Positions 36,006 to 48,334 of a DNA stretch of 64,000 nt are shown piece by piece (positions within the stretch are counted from its first letter, which is position 1; the number at the start of each line of letters is the position of its first letter). Source of the stretch: Megamerina dolium (taxonomy: Eukaryota > Arthropoda > Insecta > Diptera > Megamerinidae); the NCBI GenBank assembly GCA_963854835.1, contig OY978526.1:20180334-20244333 (forward strand), read 5' to 3'. The translations under genes were made by a program, and so were the position numbers. The notes under the pieces are model-generated. The model saw only the letters and a list, made by a program, of their open reading frames with translations. It made no database searches and was not told the origin of the DNA.

Positions 36006-37685
36006 AGAATGTACTTATATTGGAGCAAGCTACTTTATTGTTGTTGTTGTTGTTATTTTCATTACTACATACGCCAGTACACTTATTTTGTTGTCTGTGT
36101 CTGTGTTTTCAGGTGTATCCGTGTTGTGCATTTGCTCAGGGTGACTGGCTGGCTGGCTGGCTGGCTGATGGTTTGCAACTAAATAAACCAGTTAACAAAT
36201 CTTTATCAAATGTTGTTGTTGTGCACAAATTTCACATAGAAACCGTTATCTGTGGCCATAAATCGATTGAATTTATGTGCGCATTCCATTCTCTGACACA
36301 TTGTGATTGACGGCTGAAAAAATAAACTATGACGACGACTGGCGACGATGATTATTTTGGGCTAGCAATGAATTGAATTTTTGTAAAACAACAACAACAA
36401 CAACAACCACGCAACAAGACTATAGATCTAGTCCTTTTTTTCCACATGAAAGATGCTGCTTCGATAAATACGAGTTCATAGACAAGAGAAGACAAAAAAG
36501 TCGCTTCTGTTTTATAGCAAAACAAAAATTCTAATGTTTAAAAGAAGAGACTTAGAATCTAAAGACACTATTTCGTTGATTTATTTCTTGTTCTTGTACC
36601 TGGTGGCTCCATTTTAATCAATATGGTACATAGAAGCATAAGTGAATGCATACTGAGGAGGTAAAGAGGCAGTTTCGAATAAAAAAAAAAAATATATCGT
36701 TTTGATTATGTACACTGAGTTCCGACTGAAATTATGATAATGATTATGAAATTCAAGTGTGACAATAGCGAACAATAATTTAACTATCAACATTTTATTT
36801 AAAGTATTTATTTAGTTAGCAACATGTTGCTCAAGTTCTTCCTAGCAAAGTGCCCTATGTCTTTATTATATCTCATCGTTATTTTTTTGCAAAGATATTA
36901 TATCTTCTTTTATTTTTGATTGAAATCATTTTGTTGTTGTTAAATATGGACAAAGTTTAATCTGCATTGAATGACAAATGCTTAATGAATAAATTCATTC
37001 ATTCGAGTATGATAAATTCAATTCAATCAATTCAATATTTTCGTATAAAATTAATTTACTCGAATTAATCCACAAAATTGATTATTTATGCCGTTGAATT
37101 ATGCAAAATACGGCTGATCATTAATTGCAATGCGAGCAAATTTTATGATTTCGATGATTATTACTATGTTGGCGCCATGAATACGTCGTTTACCTTCTTC
37201 ATTGAATTTTAGACTTTAGCCAGAGCACATATATAAAATTTTCATACTTTTTATTGATATCAATAATATTCATAAAGTTGCAATATTATCTTTATTAGGA
37301 AATTTGTTTTGCATTTATTCAAAAAAAATGCTTTTCCAATGAAATTGCAATAAATGAATAAATATTCAAAAAAAAATAAAAAAAAAAAATAAAAAATAAA
37401 AAAAAAATTCAATGAAAAATGAAAATGACATTTAACCTTATCTAATATCAGTAAACATACAAAAAATATATATATACAAAAATTAAATGATGATGTTACT
37501 GATAAGTTATGATGGTAGAAATAATAAAAAAAAAAAAAGATTGCAAATAAAGCCGCATACATATGTATGTACATTAAATTCGTGATCGCGTAAATTAATC
37601 AATAGCGGAAATCTAAAATTTTTTTTTTGTAAATTGCAATTTGTAAATTTTTATTGTAACTATTTACTTATAGGTATGTAAGTAT
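36006..37685. other. AT-rich spacer with (CTGG)n at 36145-36167
   Basis: Also (TTG)n near 36040-36052, (CAA)n near 36389-36405 and a poly-A-rich tract at 37368-37406. Leu-rich and Phe-rich ORFs here are low-complexity by-products. Confidence 0.65.
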
Positions 37686-38406
37686 ATATGGAAGCGAAAA
37701 ACATACTTGCTCTCCACCTTTATTTTTTAGGGAGGCAACCCTACACACATTTATATTTTGTAAAATCACTTCTAGGAATAACAACCTCCTTAAATTTTTC
37801 TGACCAATATTTTTTCGTAACGTACGCATTCAACTCCTACTTTTACTTTTCAGAGAGCCTTACCAATAAAAAGGACTAAAAAAAGTTCACTCCCACCGCT
37901 CTCAGGGTGAAACTAGACGGGTAAAATGTATGACCGATCCTATTAATTTTTTGTGCCAATATTATTTTTTGGAACATTGTATCACCAACCCCCCTTGATT
38001 TTTTCTGACCAATATTTTTCCGTAACATCTCTTACACCTATTTTCACTTTTCAGAAAGTCTTTCCAATAAAAATGACTAAAAAAAGTTTACTCTCATCGC
38101 TATCTGGGTGCAACTAGACGGGTAAAATGTATCACTAATCCTATTAATTGTTTCTGCCAATAGTTTTCCCGAATAGTTTTAACCCCTGACCACAACCCTC
38201 ATAATTATTTGCTAGGCATCATTATTTTTTTTTATAACATTCTTGCTCTCCATCTCAATTTCTTAGGGGGCCATTCTACAAAAATTTGTGTTTTTGTAAA
38301 ATTCATTCCCTCCACTCCAAGAAGTCCCTTCTAATGGAGTAAATTGTATGACCCACCCTCTTTAATTTTTTCTGACCAATATTTTTTTGGAACATATTTA
38401 ACCCTT

Positions 38407-38709
38407 GGGTGGGTGCCGTAGCTCAGTGATTAGTGTGTTGGCCTTCTGATTTGTAGGTCGTGGTTCAATCCCCAGCTGAGGCATAACAAATTTAATATCG
38501 ACAAGAATTTTCTTTCGAACGGTACCCTGTCGCTTAACTGTCGGCAAGTAATTAGCAATTCTTCCGACAGTAACAATTTGCCATGAAAAAGCTTCTAAAA
38601 GAACTCTGTGACAAAGCTCAGAAAAAGTGATGTCACAAGAGTAATGGAAAAGAAACTTGGTCAAAGAGCCCTTCGGGGCTTATAAGTACAACATATTTAT
38701 TTATTTTTT
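38407..38709 (+). mobile_element. tRNA-derived SINE (copy A) with target-site duplication
   Basis: It is flanked by ATTTAACCCTT at 38396-38406 and 38710-38720. The tRNA-like head GGGTGCCGTAGCTCAGTGAT (38411 on) carries an A box (about 38419-38429) and a B box GGTTCAATCCC (38462-38472), the internal RNA polymerase III promoter. The body follows (ACAAATTTAATATCGA, CGAACGGTACC, GACAGTAACAA, GATGTCACAAG), then a tail GAGCCCTTCGGGGCTT and an A/T-rich TTTATTTATTTTTT end. Compared with copy B, about 70 bp are deleted between CACAAG and AGTAATGG. The parental tRNA could not be identified. Confidence 0.88.
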
Positions 38710-38878
38710 ATTTAACCCTTATTTTCACTTATCAGAAAGCATTTCCTATAAATATGAGTTTTAAAAAATTTTACTCCCACCGCTCTCACGGTGAACCTAG
38801 ACGGTTAAAATGTATAACCGACCCCATTATTTTTTTCGACATTTCCGATAAATATTTTTCCTGAGCATATTTAACTTT

Positions 38879-39219
38879 GTTGGCCTTCTGATCTGTAGGT
38901 CGTGGTTCAATCCCCGGCTGAGGCATAACAAATTTAATATCGAAAAGATTTTTCTTTCGAACGGTACCCACCTGTCGGCAAGCAATTGGCAATTCTTCCG
39001 ACAGTAACAACTTGCCATGAAAAAGCTTCTAAAAAGAACTCTGTGACAAAGCTCAGAAAAAGTGATGTCACAAGTGTTCTGCCGTTCGGAACCGGCTAAA
39101 ATAAGTAGGTCCATTCTAATACTGTCCAAAATTTAAGACGCACAACAGTAATGGAAGAGAAGCTCGGCCAATGAGCCCTTTGGGGCTTTAAGTGCCACAT
39201 ATTTATTTTTTTTTTTTTT
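38879..39219 (+). mobile_element. tRNA-derived SINE (copy B), 5' truncated, with target-site duplication
   Basis: It is flanked by ATATTTAACTTT at 38867-38878 and 39220-39231. It starts at GTTGGCCTTCTGATCTGTAG, so the first ~30 nt with the A box are missing but the B box GGTTCAATCCC is present. The body is the fullest in the window, including GTTCTGCCGTTCGGAACCGG and TTTAAGACGCACAACAGTAA. The tail is CACATATTTATTT with a T run. Confidence 0.85.
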
Positions 39220-39399
39220 ATATTTAACTTTTACTTTTGAGAGGGTCTTTCCTACAAAAAATTACGTTTAAATAAATTACTTTCACCGCTCTCAGGGTCA
39301 ACCTATGTGTACGGATAAAATGTAGAACCGAGCTCTATTAATTTTGTTATAATAATATTTTCCCCGAACATTTTAATCACCAACCTCCATCCCTTCAGG

Positions 39400-39735
39400 G
39401 TAGGGTGGGTAGGTAGAGTGACTGCGACCCTGGTCGCTCAAGTAGCAAACAAAATGCCGTTTTGTGCCATAAATCTTGCTAAGATCTAATGAGTGTTGAA
39501 GGATATGGGAGATCTCTATTTTAGATATTGGCATTGGTTGTTCGTTCATTGTCTGCAGATGAGCCCCTACGAGCTAGTTCATCAGCATTTCCCTTGTGTC
39601 CTGGAACCCAGATAACTGATACTTCGAGGTTGGCAGATATTCCCTTCAGGATGCTGTCATACAAAATTAAACTAAAATCATTTGATAGTCAATCAATATC
39701 CTTCAATAGCTGGCCTAGAATTACCTCTCATTGGG
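39400..39735 (-). pseudogene. LINE ORF2 fragment: RNase H domain and downstream region
   Basis: On the minus strand, LEVSVIWVPGHKGNADELAR (about 39645-39560) is the H-G/A-E-L-A end of an RNase H domain of the type found in jockey/I-superfamily LINEs. The usual GxxGNExAD segment is shortened to GNADELAR. RRGSSADNERTTNAN follows, and then degraded sequence with stops down to about 39400. There are no intact ends. The fragment interrupts the family-4 array. Confidence 0.75.
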
Positions 39736-39939
39736 TGAAACATAAACATTGACCTGTATTAGTTTTATTACTCTAATATTTTTCCTGAATATATTTACGC
39801 CCTATTACACTTTTTGGTGAAATTGCCACAGACTCGGACTTTTCGAGATCTTCTATAGAAATCGTACTTTTAAAATTCACAATTTTCTAATATAACTCAT
39901 TATAAGAAGCACATATGTCGCGCAGGTGAATACATTTGA

Positions 39940-40260
39940 TTGATCTCATACTTATGTTATTTTCGGCTATATGCATTAATGTCGAATGAATTCGCATTTT
40001 TCTACACTTTGTGCAATAAAGTCGAAATAAGGATTTTGCATAAAAATTAGATTTACAATTGAACGAATTAATGTCGAAAAATAAATACAATAATGGCGAA
40101 AATTTGTGCAATTAAGTCAAATTTTTTTCACGATTTATGAAATAATGTCGAAATTGTTTTTTCAAATTTTTGCAATAATGTAAACAAAAAATGTGATTTT
40201 TCATATGAAAAAAAAAAAAATGTCCACGTTATTGCACTAATTTTTGCGTCATTACATAAA
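39940..40260. repeat. Family-5 motif cluster
   Basis: Repeated AATAATGTCGAA / ATTAATGTCGAAT / TGCAATAAAGTCGAAAT and the reverse ACGTTATTGCACTAA occur about every 25-50 bp between 39969 and 40235. It resembles the array at 15180-16275 but without the clear 258-bp period. Confidence 0.55.
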
Positions 40261-40261
40261 T

Positions 40262-41488
40262 CATTCGTTACTAATGTTTGGAGTGCTTTTTTTACAAAAG
40301 TAATAGGATCTAAGACAGATTTACAGCACATTACTATTGTCCTTTCATTTCTGAAATTGATGTTATAACAACAACAATTAAATAGAGATTTTCAAAATGA
40401 GCACATTTTCGATTTAAACTACTAGCAAATGCTGATGACTCTTCGAAGGTATTATTGAGGTAAAAATCGAATTTCTTGAAATTACAATAATAACAACAAC
40501 AACAACAACAACATACAAATTTCAATAATGACTATTTGAAAATTGTTGTTCCTATTATTGTTTGTTGTCTTTACATATTTACGACTATACTACCATAAGA
40601 TATCATAAAAAAGCCAACATTTTATTAAACCAACAAGTGGGTGGGTAACTTAGTATACGAGCATGATTATTATTGTGCTGCCGTTACAATTTGACTTTTT
40701 CAGTAAATCGTTTCAAGTACAATTTATAATAATTTGGCATTTTCATTGTACAGCTACAGCTACAGCTACAGCTACATAGCTAGCTATCCGTAGTATATAA
40801 TTTTGTATTCGGTTTGTTTACGAATGTAATTTGACAATAACATAATTTTTGGATTATATGACTATTTTTTTTACATTTTCCTTTGACGCTAAAAACTTGT
40901 TGCAATTGCAGTAACGAATTGACAGAAAATATGCCATTTGATTTCTTTTAACGGTCTATGTATCTACAAATAGACCAATGCGTGGGTGTGGTATTTCATT
41001 TGTAGCGTTGCAAATGTGTGAGACTGTGAGTGGAGTGCATGGAGCGAGGATATTATGTACTATTTGCCTCCGTTATAGATTGATTTTATTGTTTTTCGTT
41101 GCGACGACTGTCATTTACAATTTCAATAATTATTGCCATTGGTTTAAGCTCTTAATGTTTAGACGCATTATAAACGCCTTCTTTATTAATCCTTATGTGG
41201 TATAGCATATTGTATGCAAATATGTTGCTGTTGTTCTTGTTGTTGTTGCTTATATTACTTTTGCTATTGCGATAATATAGAAAATAATAAATGCAAAAAG
41301 TAGTCTTGATTAATTGTCTGATTGAAAATTAATTGTAATACATAGCTTTAAACCTGTCATCCTATGAATATTCAATGACGCTTTTATGAGTTCAAGTTTA
41401 TATATACACACATACATACATACATACATATTTACTTATGTAAGTAATTTGTAATTTAATATGTTAATTTTTCACAATTTAATATATT
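40262..41488. repeat. Spacer with (ACAGCT)n and trinucleotide runs
   Basis: (ACAGCT)n at 40751-40776, (CAA)n near 40493-40512, (TTG)n near 41224-41249 and (CATA)n near 41408-41430. The ORF at 40978-41205 has no recognisable domain. Confidence 0.6.
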
Positions 41489-41490
41489 CA

Positions 41491-42635
41491 TATTGGTTTG
41501 TCGGAAAAGTTATGACTCATGTTTTGGGCGAATATTTACCTTTCGCTCATTTGGTAAAATGGAAGTCGCTTAATGGATAGATATACTGATAAGTGTGTTC
41601 ATAAAGAATTTTGAAGAGAAATAAAAATTAATGGGGTCGGTCCTACATAGAACCCTTCCGCTTGCAATGCCTGGGCAGCTATGGCGTTATTTGTCAATTT
41701 TAAGATGATTTCTGATTCATTTGGGTGCCGTAGCTTAGTGGTTAGTATGTTGACCTTCTGATCTGTAGGTCGTGGTTCAATCCCCGGCTGAAGTATAACA
41801 AATTTAATATCGAAAAGATTTTTCTTTCGAACGGTACCCACCTGTCGGCAAGCAATTGGCAATTCTTCCGGCAATAACATTTTGCGATGAAAAATCTTCT
41901 AAAGGAACTCGATTACAGAGCTCAGAAAAAAATGATGTCGCAAAAGTTCTGCCGTTCGGAACCGGCTAAAATAAGTAGGTCTCTTCTAATACTGTCCAAA
42001 GAGCCCTTCAGGGCTTTAAGTGCAACATATTTATTTATTTTTGATTCATTTTGTATGGGAGCCTCCTTAATAAAATTAATAAAAGGGTTAAACTATTTGA
42101 GAAAAATGTTGAATTGTGATAACAATTAAAGGGGATCGGTGAGACATGATATCTTTTTAAAAGAAACCCAGTAGCGATTTTAGCAAATGATCTAAATATG
42201 TTAATTGTTGTAGGGGAACGTCCCGGAAAGTTTTATGAAGGAGGTAAGAAAGTTCTAAAAAATGTTTTCGAGACAAAAATTAATAGAATGGAAATGAAGT
42301 TTTCACATATTTCATATTTCGGCAGGTCAGTTATATATAGTTTGCAACTCCAGGGGCAACTCGTGGGATACTATGGGATTGTTTGTCTAATTGCGCTTAA
42401 TTTTTTTTAAAATTTGACACTGCTTTGACAGCTTTTACTGTATTTTAATGTAATTTTGAAAAATACTTCTACTTGATTCCAATTCGATTGAAAATGAAGA
42501 AAAACTTATACTAAGTTGATTTCATATAGTTTTGCTCATAACTTGAGTCTTTAGTCGTAGATTTAGTCATATGGTAAAAATATGTGTGACACCATTGTTA
42601 GCAAGAAACGTCATGACTTTTCCGATAAACCAATT
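41491..42635. mobile_element. Element bounded by mariner-like inverted repeats, enclosing family-1 array and a SINE
   Basis: ATTGGTTTGTCGGAAAAGTT (from about 41492) and the reverse complement of the right end, ATTGGTTTATCGGAAAAGTC (ending about 42635), are 20-25-bp inverted repeats with two mismatches, and TA lies close outside each. GTYATGAC continues the match inward. The interior holds family-1 units (near 41570-41710 and 42050-42400), SINE copy C and about 200 bp of unassigned sequence beside the right end. No transposase is recognisable. Exact borders are uncertain by one or two bases. Confidence 0.6.
41723..42041 (+). mobile_element. tRNA-derived SINE (copy C) with target-site duplication
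   Basis: It is flanked by TGATTCATTT at 41713-41722 and 42042-42051. The head GGGTGCCGTAGCTTAGTGGT has A and B boxes (GGTTCAATCCC near 41776). The body is as in copy B, but about 45 bp (TTTAAGACGCAC...GGCCAAT) are deleted before GAGCCCTTCAGGGC. It is inserted in a family-1 unit. Confidence 0.88.
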
Positions 42636-42639
42636 AATA

Positions 42640-44105
42640 CATATATAGAGTTTTTATTACTACATATATACCATATATATGGAATTTACACTCTACATCA
42701 GTTATGTGCTATGGTATTTATGCTATGCTATGATATTTTGCAATAATGGGACAAGTATTATTGAAAAAATTCATTAAATTTCACCTAAATGGTGGTAATA
42801 AAAAAAAAATCGATTAAGCGTTATATAAAATATGATGATAATAATAATAATAAAATTATTATTATTGTTATGTTAACGTGTGCAACTGATTGTGATATTA
42901 TCAATTTGTTATAATAGGTACAGCGATGGTGTCGTTGACCTTAATAATAAAACTTTAAAACCAGGTGAAGAAATTCAATAGAAAACAACAAATTTTGATA
43001 AAATAGCAATATTTTTTTCTCTCGATTTGTTTAAAAAGAAAGTGTTTGCTAAACGAGCATAAAGCATTCACAATTTGTTTATTTTGGAAAGATGTACAAT
43101 GGGTGAAGAAAAAAAAAACACAAAAATTTGTTTGTATAAGCTATAAATAATAAACATAAGTATGTAAATAGGTAGATAAATATTTAATATTCAAATATTC
43201 ATGATGTCGAGTCAAGTTAAATATAACTTTATAGATATGCATGCATACATGTTGTACAACCAATGGGCAGACATAAGGATTGCTTACTGAGTTTTATGTG
43301 AAATTAAATTGTTGGAATGTAGTAAATAAATGCAGTTTTTTATGATGACTTTTGAGTGATTGAAATTTAATTTTTATCCATAATATGTTTACAATATAAC
43401 ATTTAGTCTTTATAAGTTTTGCAATTCGACAAAAAAAAAAAAAATTTATAAAATTGCTTTATTAACGAAAATATTTTCTTTTCTTATAAAACATAATAAT
43501 GATGATTATGTATGTGAAATTTGAACTATTTCAATAGCACTAAGGAAAAATCAAAAAAATGTATGATATAAGCTATGTCAGCATAAGCATTTATTATTAG
43601 CACTTGCGACGAATGATAATATTATCGACAAATAAATGTTCATATTATAATAAATTGCTTAAAGTAATTAATTAATCAAATGATTTATAATAATTATGAA
43701 CTCTCAGCAATATTACTGCTTTTTTCAAAGGTGTGTCAATATAATAATATTGTTGATTGCAGACAGACATTATGAATTATTGATTTAATATGAAAATTTG
43801 AATTAGTTTTAATCAAAATATTTGCATTTAAATTATCATCAATTTTGAGTAAAGTGTCTTTTGAAACTGTCAATAAATAGTTGATAATAATTTGTAAGTT
43901 ATAATAAATCTTACTAAAAATTACTGCTATGGGAATAGTATGAAGACACGAGTACAAAAGTAAACAAATACTAAGAGCACAATGATTGATAAAATGTATA
44001 AATTTTTATTGATTTCGCCATTGATTTTTAATACAAAAATGTTAAAAATTTAATTTGTGTAATGCTGTTGCTTTTATACAAAGGACTATGAAGAAAAAAC
44101 AGCCA
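42640..44105. other. AT-rich spacer, nothing assigned
   Basis: (ATA)n near 42838-42855, poly-A near 43431-43444. No elements or exons seen. Confidence 0.6.
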
Positions 44106-44109
44106 TCTG

Positions 44110-45300
44110 TTTAAAGAATTAATAGAATTTTGTACGGCAGATAGGTGTAGTTTTCATTCGATAATTACAATTTTCAAATGAATTTGTTTGATGATGAAAA
44201 TAATCCATCATTTCTAAGTTTCAGCTCTCTAGCTTTATGTTTTCGTGTAAAAAGTGTAAAAAATCTTCAATTAAAAACCAACTTTTATATGGGAGATACT
44301 CAAAGTGTTTATTCGATTCCATCCATTCTCAAAAATTTTTATTTATTGATAAAAAAAATATGGTAATATGCTGAGTTTCATTTTGATATCTTAAGATTTT
44401 CATGCTCAAAATATGAAAATATACACATACAGATGCATATTTTTGTATGGGAGGCAGGTATATTTTTCATGGAATAACTTTCATATTTAAACATAATTGT
44501 TCGATAATAAAAATAAACTTATCTACCAAGTTTCAATGCTGTAGGTGTATTTTTTCGTGTAAAAAGTGTGAAAACCTTAAATTAAAAACATACTTTTGTA
44601 TGGCCGGTACACGAGATTTTTATCCGATTCTACTTAAACTCACAACTTTTTGTTTATAGACAATAATAATATGATATGCTAAGTTTCACTGTGATATCTT
44701 TATAATTTCATGCAAAAATGTCTGAAAACATACATTCGAAAGCATAATTTTGTATGAAAGGTACGTGTGATTTTTATCCTATTACATTGATTTTCTAAGC
44801 ACCTTGTTAATTAGTAAATATAAACTTATATATCAAGTTTCACTCATATACTTTAACATTTTCATGTGAAAATTGTGAAAATATGCGATTAAAAAGAAAC
44901 TTTTCTATGGGAGGTAGGTGAGATTTTTATCCGATTACATTGGTTCTCCAGGCACTTTGTTAATTAGTAAATATAATGTTATATGTTAAGTTTCATTTCG
45001 ATATCTTTACATTTTCATGCGAAAATTGTGAAAATATGCGATTAAAAACATATTTTTCTATGGGAGGTAGGTGAGATTTTTATCCGATTGCATTGGTTCT
45101 CCAGGCACTTTGTTAATTAGTAAATATAATGTTTTATACCAAGTTTCACTTCGATAGCTTTACATTTTCATGCGAAAACTGTGAAAACATACATTCAGAA
45201 GCATTCTTATGTATGAGAGGTGTGGGTAGTTTTTATTGGATTTCATCCATTCATGAATTTATAGATTTTTTTTGACTAAAAATAGTCTTATGTACTAATT
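44110..45300 (-). repeat. Tandem array, family 2, reverse orientation (about 153-bp units)
   Basis: ACTTTTGTATGGGAGGTAGG landmarks near 44285, 44437, 44594, 44750, 44899, 45054 and 45209, each followed by TGATTTTTATCCGATT. These are the reverse complement of the CCCATACAAAA units at 5.9-6.8 and 18-19.2 kb. Units at about 44900 and 45055 are especially similar. Confidence 0.75.
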
Positions 45301-45304
45301 TTTA

Positions 45305-47600
45305 GCAAGCTTGCTTTATAATTACCACTGTTATCGTACGAATAGTCCTACAATCAGGCAGAAAGACTTGGCTAAATTGGCTCGGATTGTGATTCTAAAC
45401 GTGGCACTTCTCTTTATGGGTCTTACAAATGAAAGCATAAAATTACTATACTTTTATCTCTTTGATTGTAGCGTATATTCTGATAATTGTGTGTTAATTA
45501 TCCGATTATCCGATTATCCGGGTCGATTATAAAAATTTCTTATACGAAATGATGGAAAATCCTAGTTTTTTATTGACTGATTTTGGTAAAATGTTGTTGT
45601 TATTAGTCTTTAGAAAAAAAATATCGGTTAATTAAGCTACTGTTTGTTGGCATGTAATAATATTAATTAGTTGAGTCGATTATTTTGTGCTGCAGTGTAT
45701 ATGTAGGCATAATTTTTTTCCTCATAGAAAATAAAAAAAAAAATAGGAAAAACTAAATTTGTTTAATTAAGCATTTTAATTTTATCACCTGATTTCATTA
45801 ATTTGATATTTCTTTTTCTTCAGTAATTAAATTACATGTTAAAGGTGATCTTTTCACATATTTGTACACTGTACGAGTTATATGTTTTTCTTATATGATT
45901 ACTGTTGCTATCATTATTGTAAGTATATAGGCCATGAGAAGAGTTTTATACTATCATACAATAGCATATGTATTTGTCATGACAAAAGGTTAATAAACTA
46001 CAAATACAAATTGTCGTTGTCATCATTGTCGTTAGTGTTTTATTTTATTACTAGGGTGGTTGTTGTTGTTGTTATTATTTCTTTATTCTCCCATCCTCAT
46101 AATATTCTTTTATTCATTCATTCATTCATTAAAAAAAAAAACATTCAACAGATGTTCACAACTAGTATGTAAGCAGCGCTCAGGCGATTCAACGGTTTCT
46201 CTTAGCTGATGGTTCAACAGTGATAACAGTGATGCGCACCTATAGTCATGTATATATTTGTATGTCGCATATATACATATTTTATTGATAGATAAAGTAA
46301 AGGAAAAAAAAAAACTACCACATATTCCACTATGTGAAAAATATTATGTAAAGGAAAGCTATGACAAAGTAAATAAATGGTGGGTGTGGAAACATGATAT
46401 GCATATGTAGTATGTAACTATATATTCGTTAAGCAATTAAGAGTTGTAAAAGATGTATTTTTTTTTCTCTATAATATTCTTAACTTAGTATTATTTATAC
46501 AAACATTGTTGTATGTATGTGTATTCATTTATGTGATTTTAGCTAATATTGGTCTAATGCTTTGGTTGAATGTCATTATTATTATATCTAAATTTTGTAT
46601 TATGGTTTATTATGAAATATTATACATACAAAAGCACATTTATGCCATATTTTATTTTAATATAATTTTATTGTCTAGTTTTTCTTTGTTTCTTAATTGA
46701 AATGCTACAATTTTGTCAACTCAAAATGGTCGTTATTGTTCATAGATTGATTTGATTTTTAATTCGAAACCCTAAACAAAATATTTAGCTCAAAATATAT
46801 AGGAGACCTCAAACAGCTAAAGCTTCACTAACAAAAAAAAAAAACTCAATAAATTGTCCAAAATCTATATGGATGTTCATACATATATATGATAGTATGG
46901 GTTGTGTGGGTTGTTATTGCTAAAATGTCAAAATAAAAAGCAACAACAACAATTGAAATAAATTTTCTTAAAATCTTAAAAATAATAATAATAATAATAT
47001 TGTAAATATCATATATAGTATCAGTGGCTTTTCTATAATAACTCCAATATGGTCTATGGTATATTGGTGTATAGTCTACATACACAGATTGAATGGCGCA
47101 CAGTGTAGCACTACTGGTTAAATATGGTAAATGTGAAATGAAAAATTTGCTCAACAAAGCAAAATTATTAAAAGCAAATATTTGGCATATTTTACAATTT
47201 TGCGCTGATAGGAGGTCAATCCTTTTGTTATATTGTATTTGGTGGGACTGTTCCTTGGACCCTTGGACCCTTACTGTCAATAATTGCACCATTTGAAGCT
47301 GGTAATTAACCAGAAAGTGATGAATTTAGTCACCAATAGGAGCGTTTGTATTTAATCAGAAAAATGCCAAACCACAGACGTCTACAGTGACTCACCAGAA
47401 TCTCTGGGGGTTTAGTTGGGAAGGCTTTGGTGCTTCCACCTTATAGTCTGGGTCTGGAACCAAGCGATTATCATCTTATTTTTTATTGCTAAACTTCTTT
47501 AGTTACAGTAAATTGGAATAAAGAGAAAATTGTGAAAATTGCTTAATCAAATTTATAATTAATGAAAGCTTCAGGCTTCTATGAGAGAGGCATTATGAAG
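45305..47600. other. AT-rich spacer; GC-richer unassigned patch at 47200-47470
   Basis: Includes (ATT)n near 46068-46080, (CATT)n near 46111-46130 and (ATA)n near 46980-46999. The 148-codon minus ORF at 46846-47292 has repetitive composition and no known domain. 47200-47470 has higher G+C and may be a transposon remnant, but I recognise no motif. Confidence 0.5.
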
Positions 47601-47604
47601 TTAT

Positions 47605-48320
47605 ATTTAATTATGTTCGCCAAATCGGCACTTGCCCTTAAATGCCGCTCAGCTCTTAATGAGCTAACGAAACACTATAATGTACACATTGTATGGGTAC
47701 CAGGGCATAGGGATATTCCAGGGAACTCTGAGGCAGATTAATTGGCGAGATCGGGCACTAGGTTGCCAGAGATCTATCCATTTCATGAAGAAGGAATTTC
47801 GCTTGCAACATGCAAACTAGCAAACTACTTGTCACACAACATTAACTCACCATAGCCAACAGAAGATGGCGGAGATGAGAGCTCTTGTATTGTTACTAGG
47901 AAAGTCTGGCCAAATCTTGACAATAGAAGAACTCGTTCACTCTTGTCAATGAGTAGGAAAACTATCAGTAATATAGTGGACGTACTCACGGGCCACTGGC
48001 TTGTGAGTAGGCATGCTGCAAGGCTTGGTTTTCCGGCCAACGATATTTTTTCGCAGTTGCCAGGACGAGAAAGAGGAGAAAACTGTTTACCACTTCCTCT
48101 GTAGATGCTCCGCCTTGGCACGCAGAAGGCACACTCTACTGGGGAGTGCCATTTTTTTACAGATACCACTGAGCTAGCACCCATGGATGTCAGGGACATT
48201 GCTCTATTCATTAGAAAATTCCAATAGTTTCGCTTAACAGAGGGAACAGGCTAGTAAGCATCAGTGATGCATTGTAGCACAATGGGCCAATTTTTGGCAT
48301 ATGCTGAATTTTGAAGAAGA
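47605..48320 (+). pseudogene. LINE ORF2 3' end (RNase H and C-terminal region), broken
   Basis: NELTKHYNVHIVWVPGHRDI followed by PGNSEAD and a stop, then LARSGT (47670-47770), is the C-terminal part of an RNase H domain. The next segment in shifting frames contains WPNLDNRRTRSLLSMSR, VDVLTGHWLVSRHAARLGF, and ALFIRKFQ before a stop near 48227, which is the typical tail of I/jockey-superfamily ORF2 proteins. A 3' untranslated stretch ends in GAAGAAG and an A run near 48315-48332. The stop inside the RNase H domain and several frameshifts make it non-functional. The reverse ORF at 47825-48211 is a shadow. Confidence 0.82.
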
Positions 48321-48334
48321 AAAAAAAAAAAACA

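Larger units (their letters stand above)
37690..39770 (+). repeat. Tandem array, family 4, interrupted by two SINEs and a LINE fragment
   Basis: The unit landmark CGCTCTCAGGGTGAA.CTAGACGG.TAAAATGTATGACCGA..CTATTAATT recurs near 37899, 38099, 38320 (weak), 38780 and 39287. Adjacent sequence is CCAATATTTTT...TTAACCC..ATTTTCACTTTTCAGAAAG.CTTTCC. Allowing for the insertions, unit spacing is roughly 150-220 bp. Array sequence resumes after the LINE fragment near 39740 (TTATTACTCTAATATTTTTCCTGAA). Confidence 0.65.

Noticed and set aside
38411..38482. Possible tRNA gene (A box and B box present)
   Set aside because: Acceptor and T stems do not pair properly, the anticodon loop is abnormal, and the same head is attached to a repeated body. 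It is a SINE head.
46846..47292. 148-codon minus-strand ORF, the longest in the later part of the window apart from transposons
   Set aside because: Composition follows AT-rich repeats (poly-Ile from ATA runs, Thr/His from TGTG), no domain is recognised, and length is within chance for a 64-kb AT-rich window.
47825..48211. 128-codon minus-strand ORF
   Set aside because: Shadow of the LINE C-terminal region on the plus strand.
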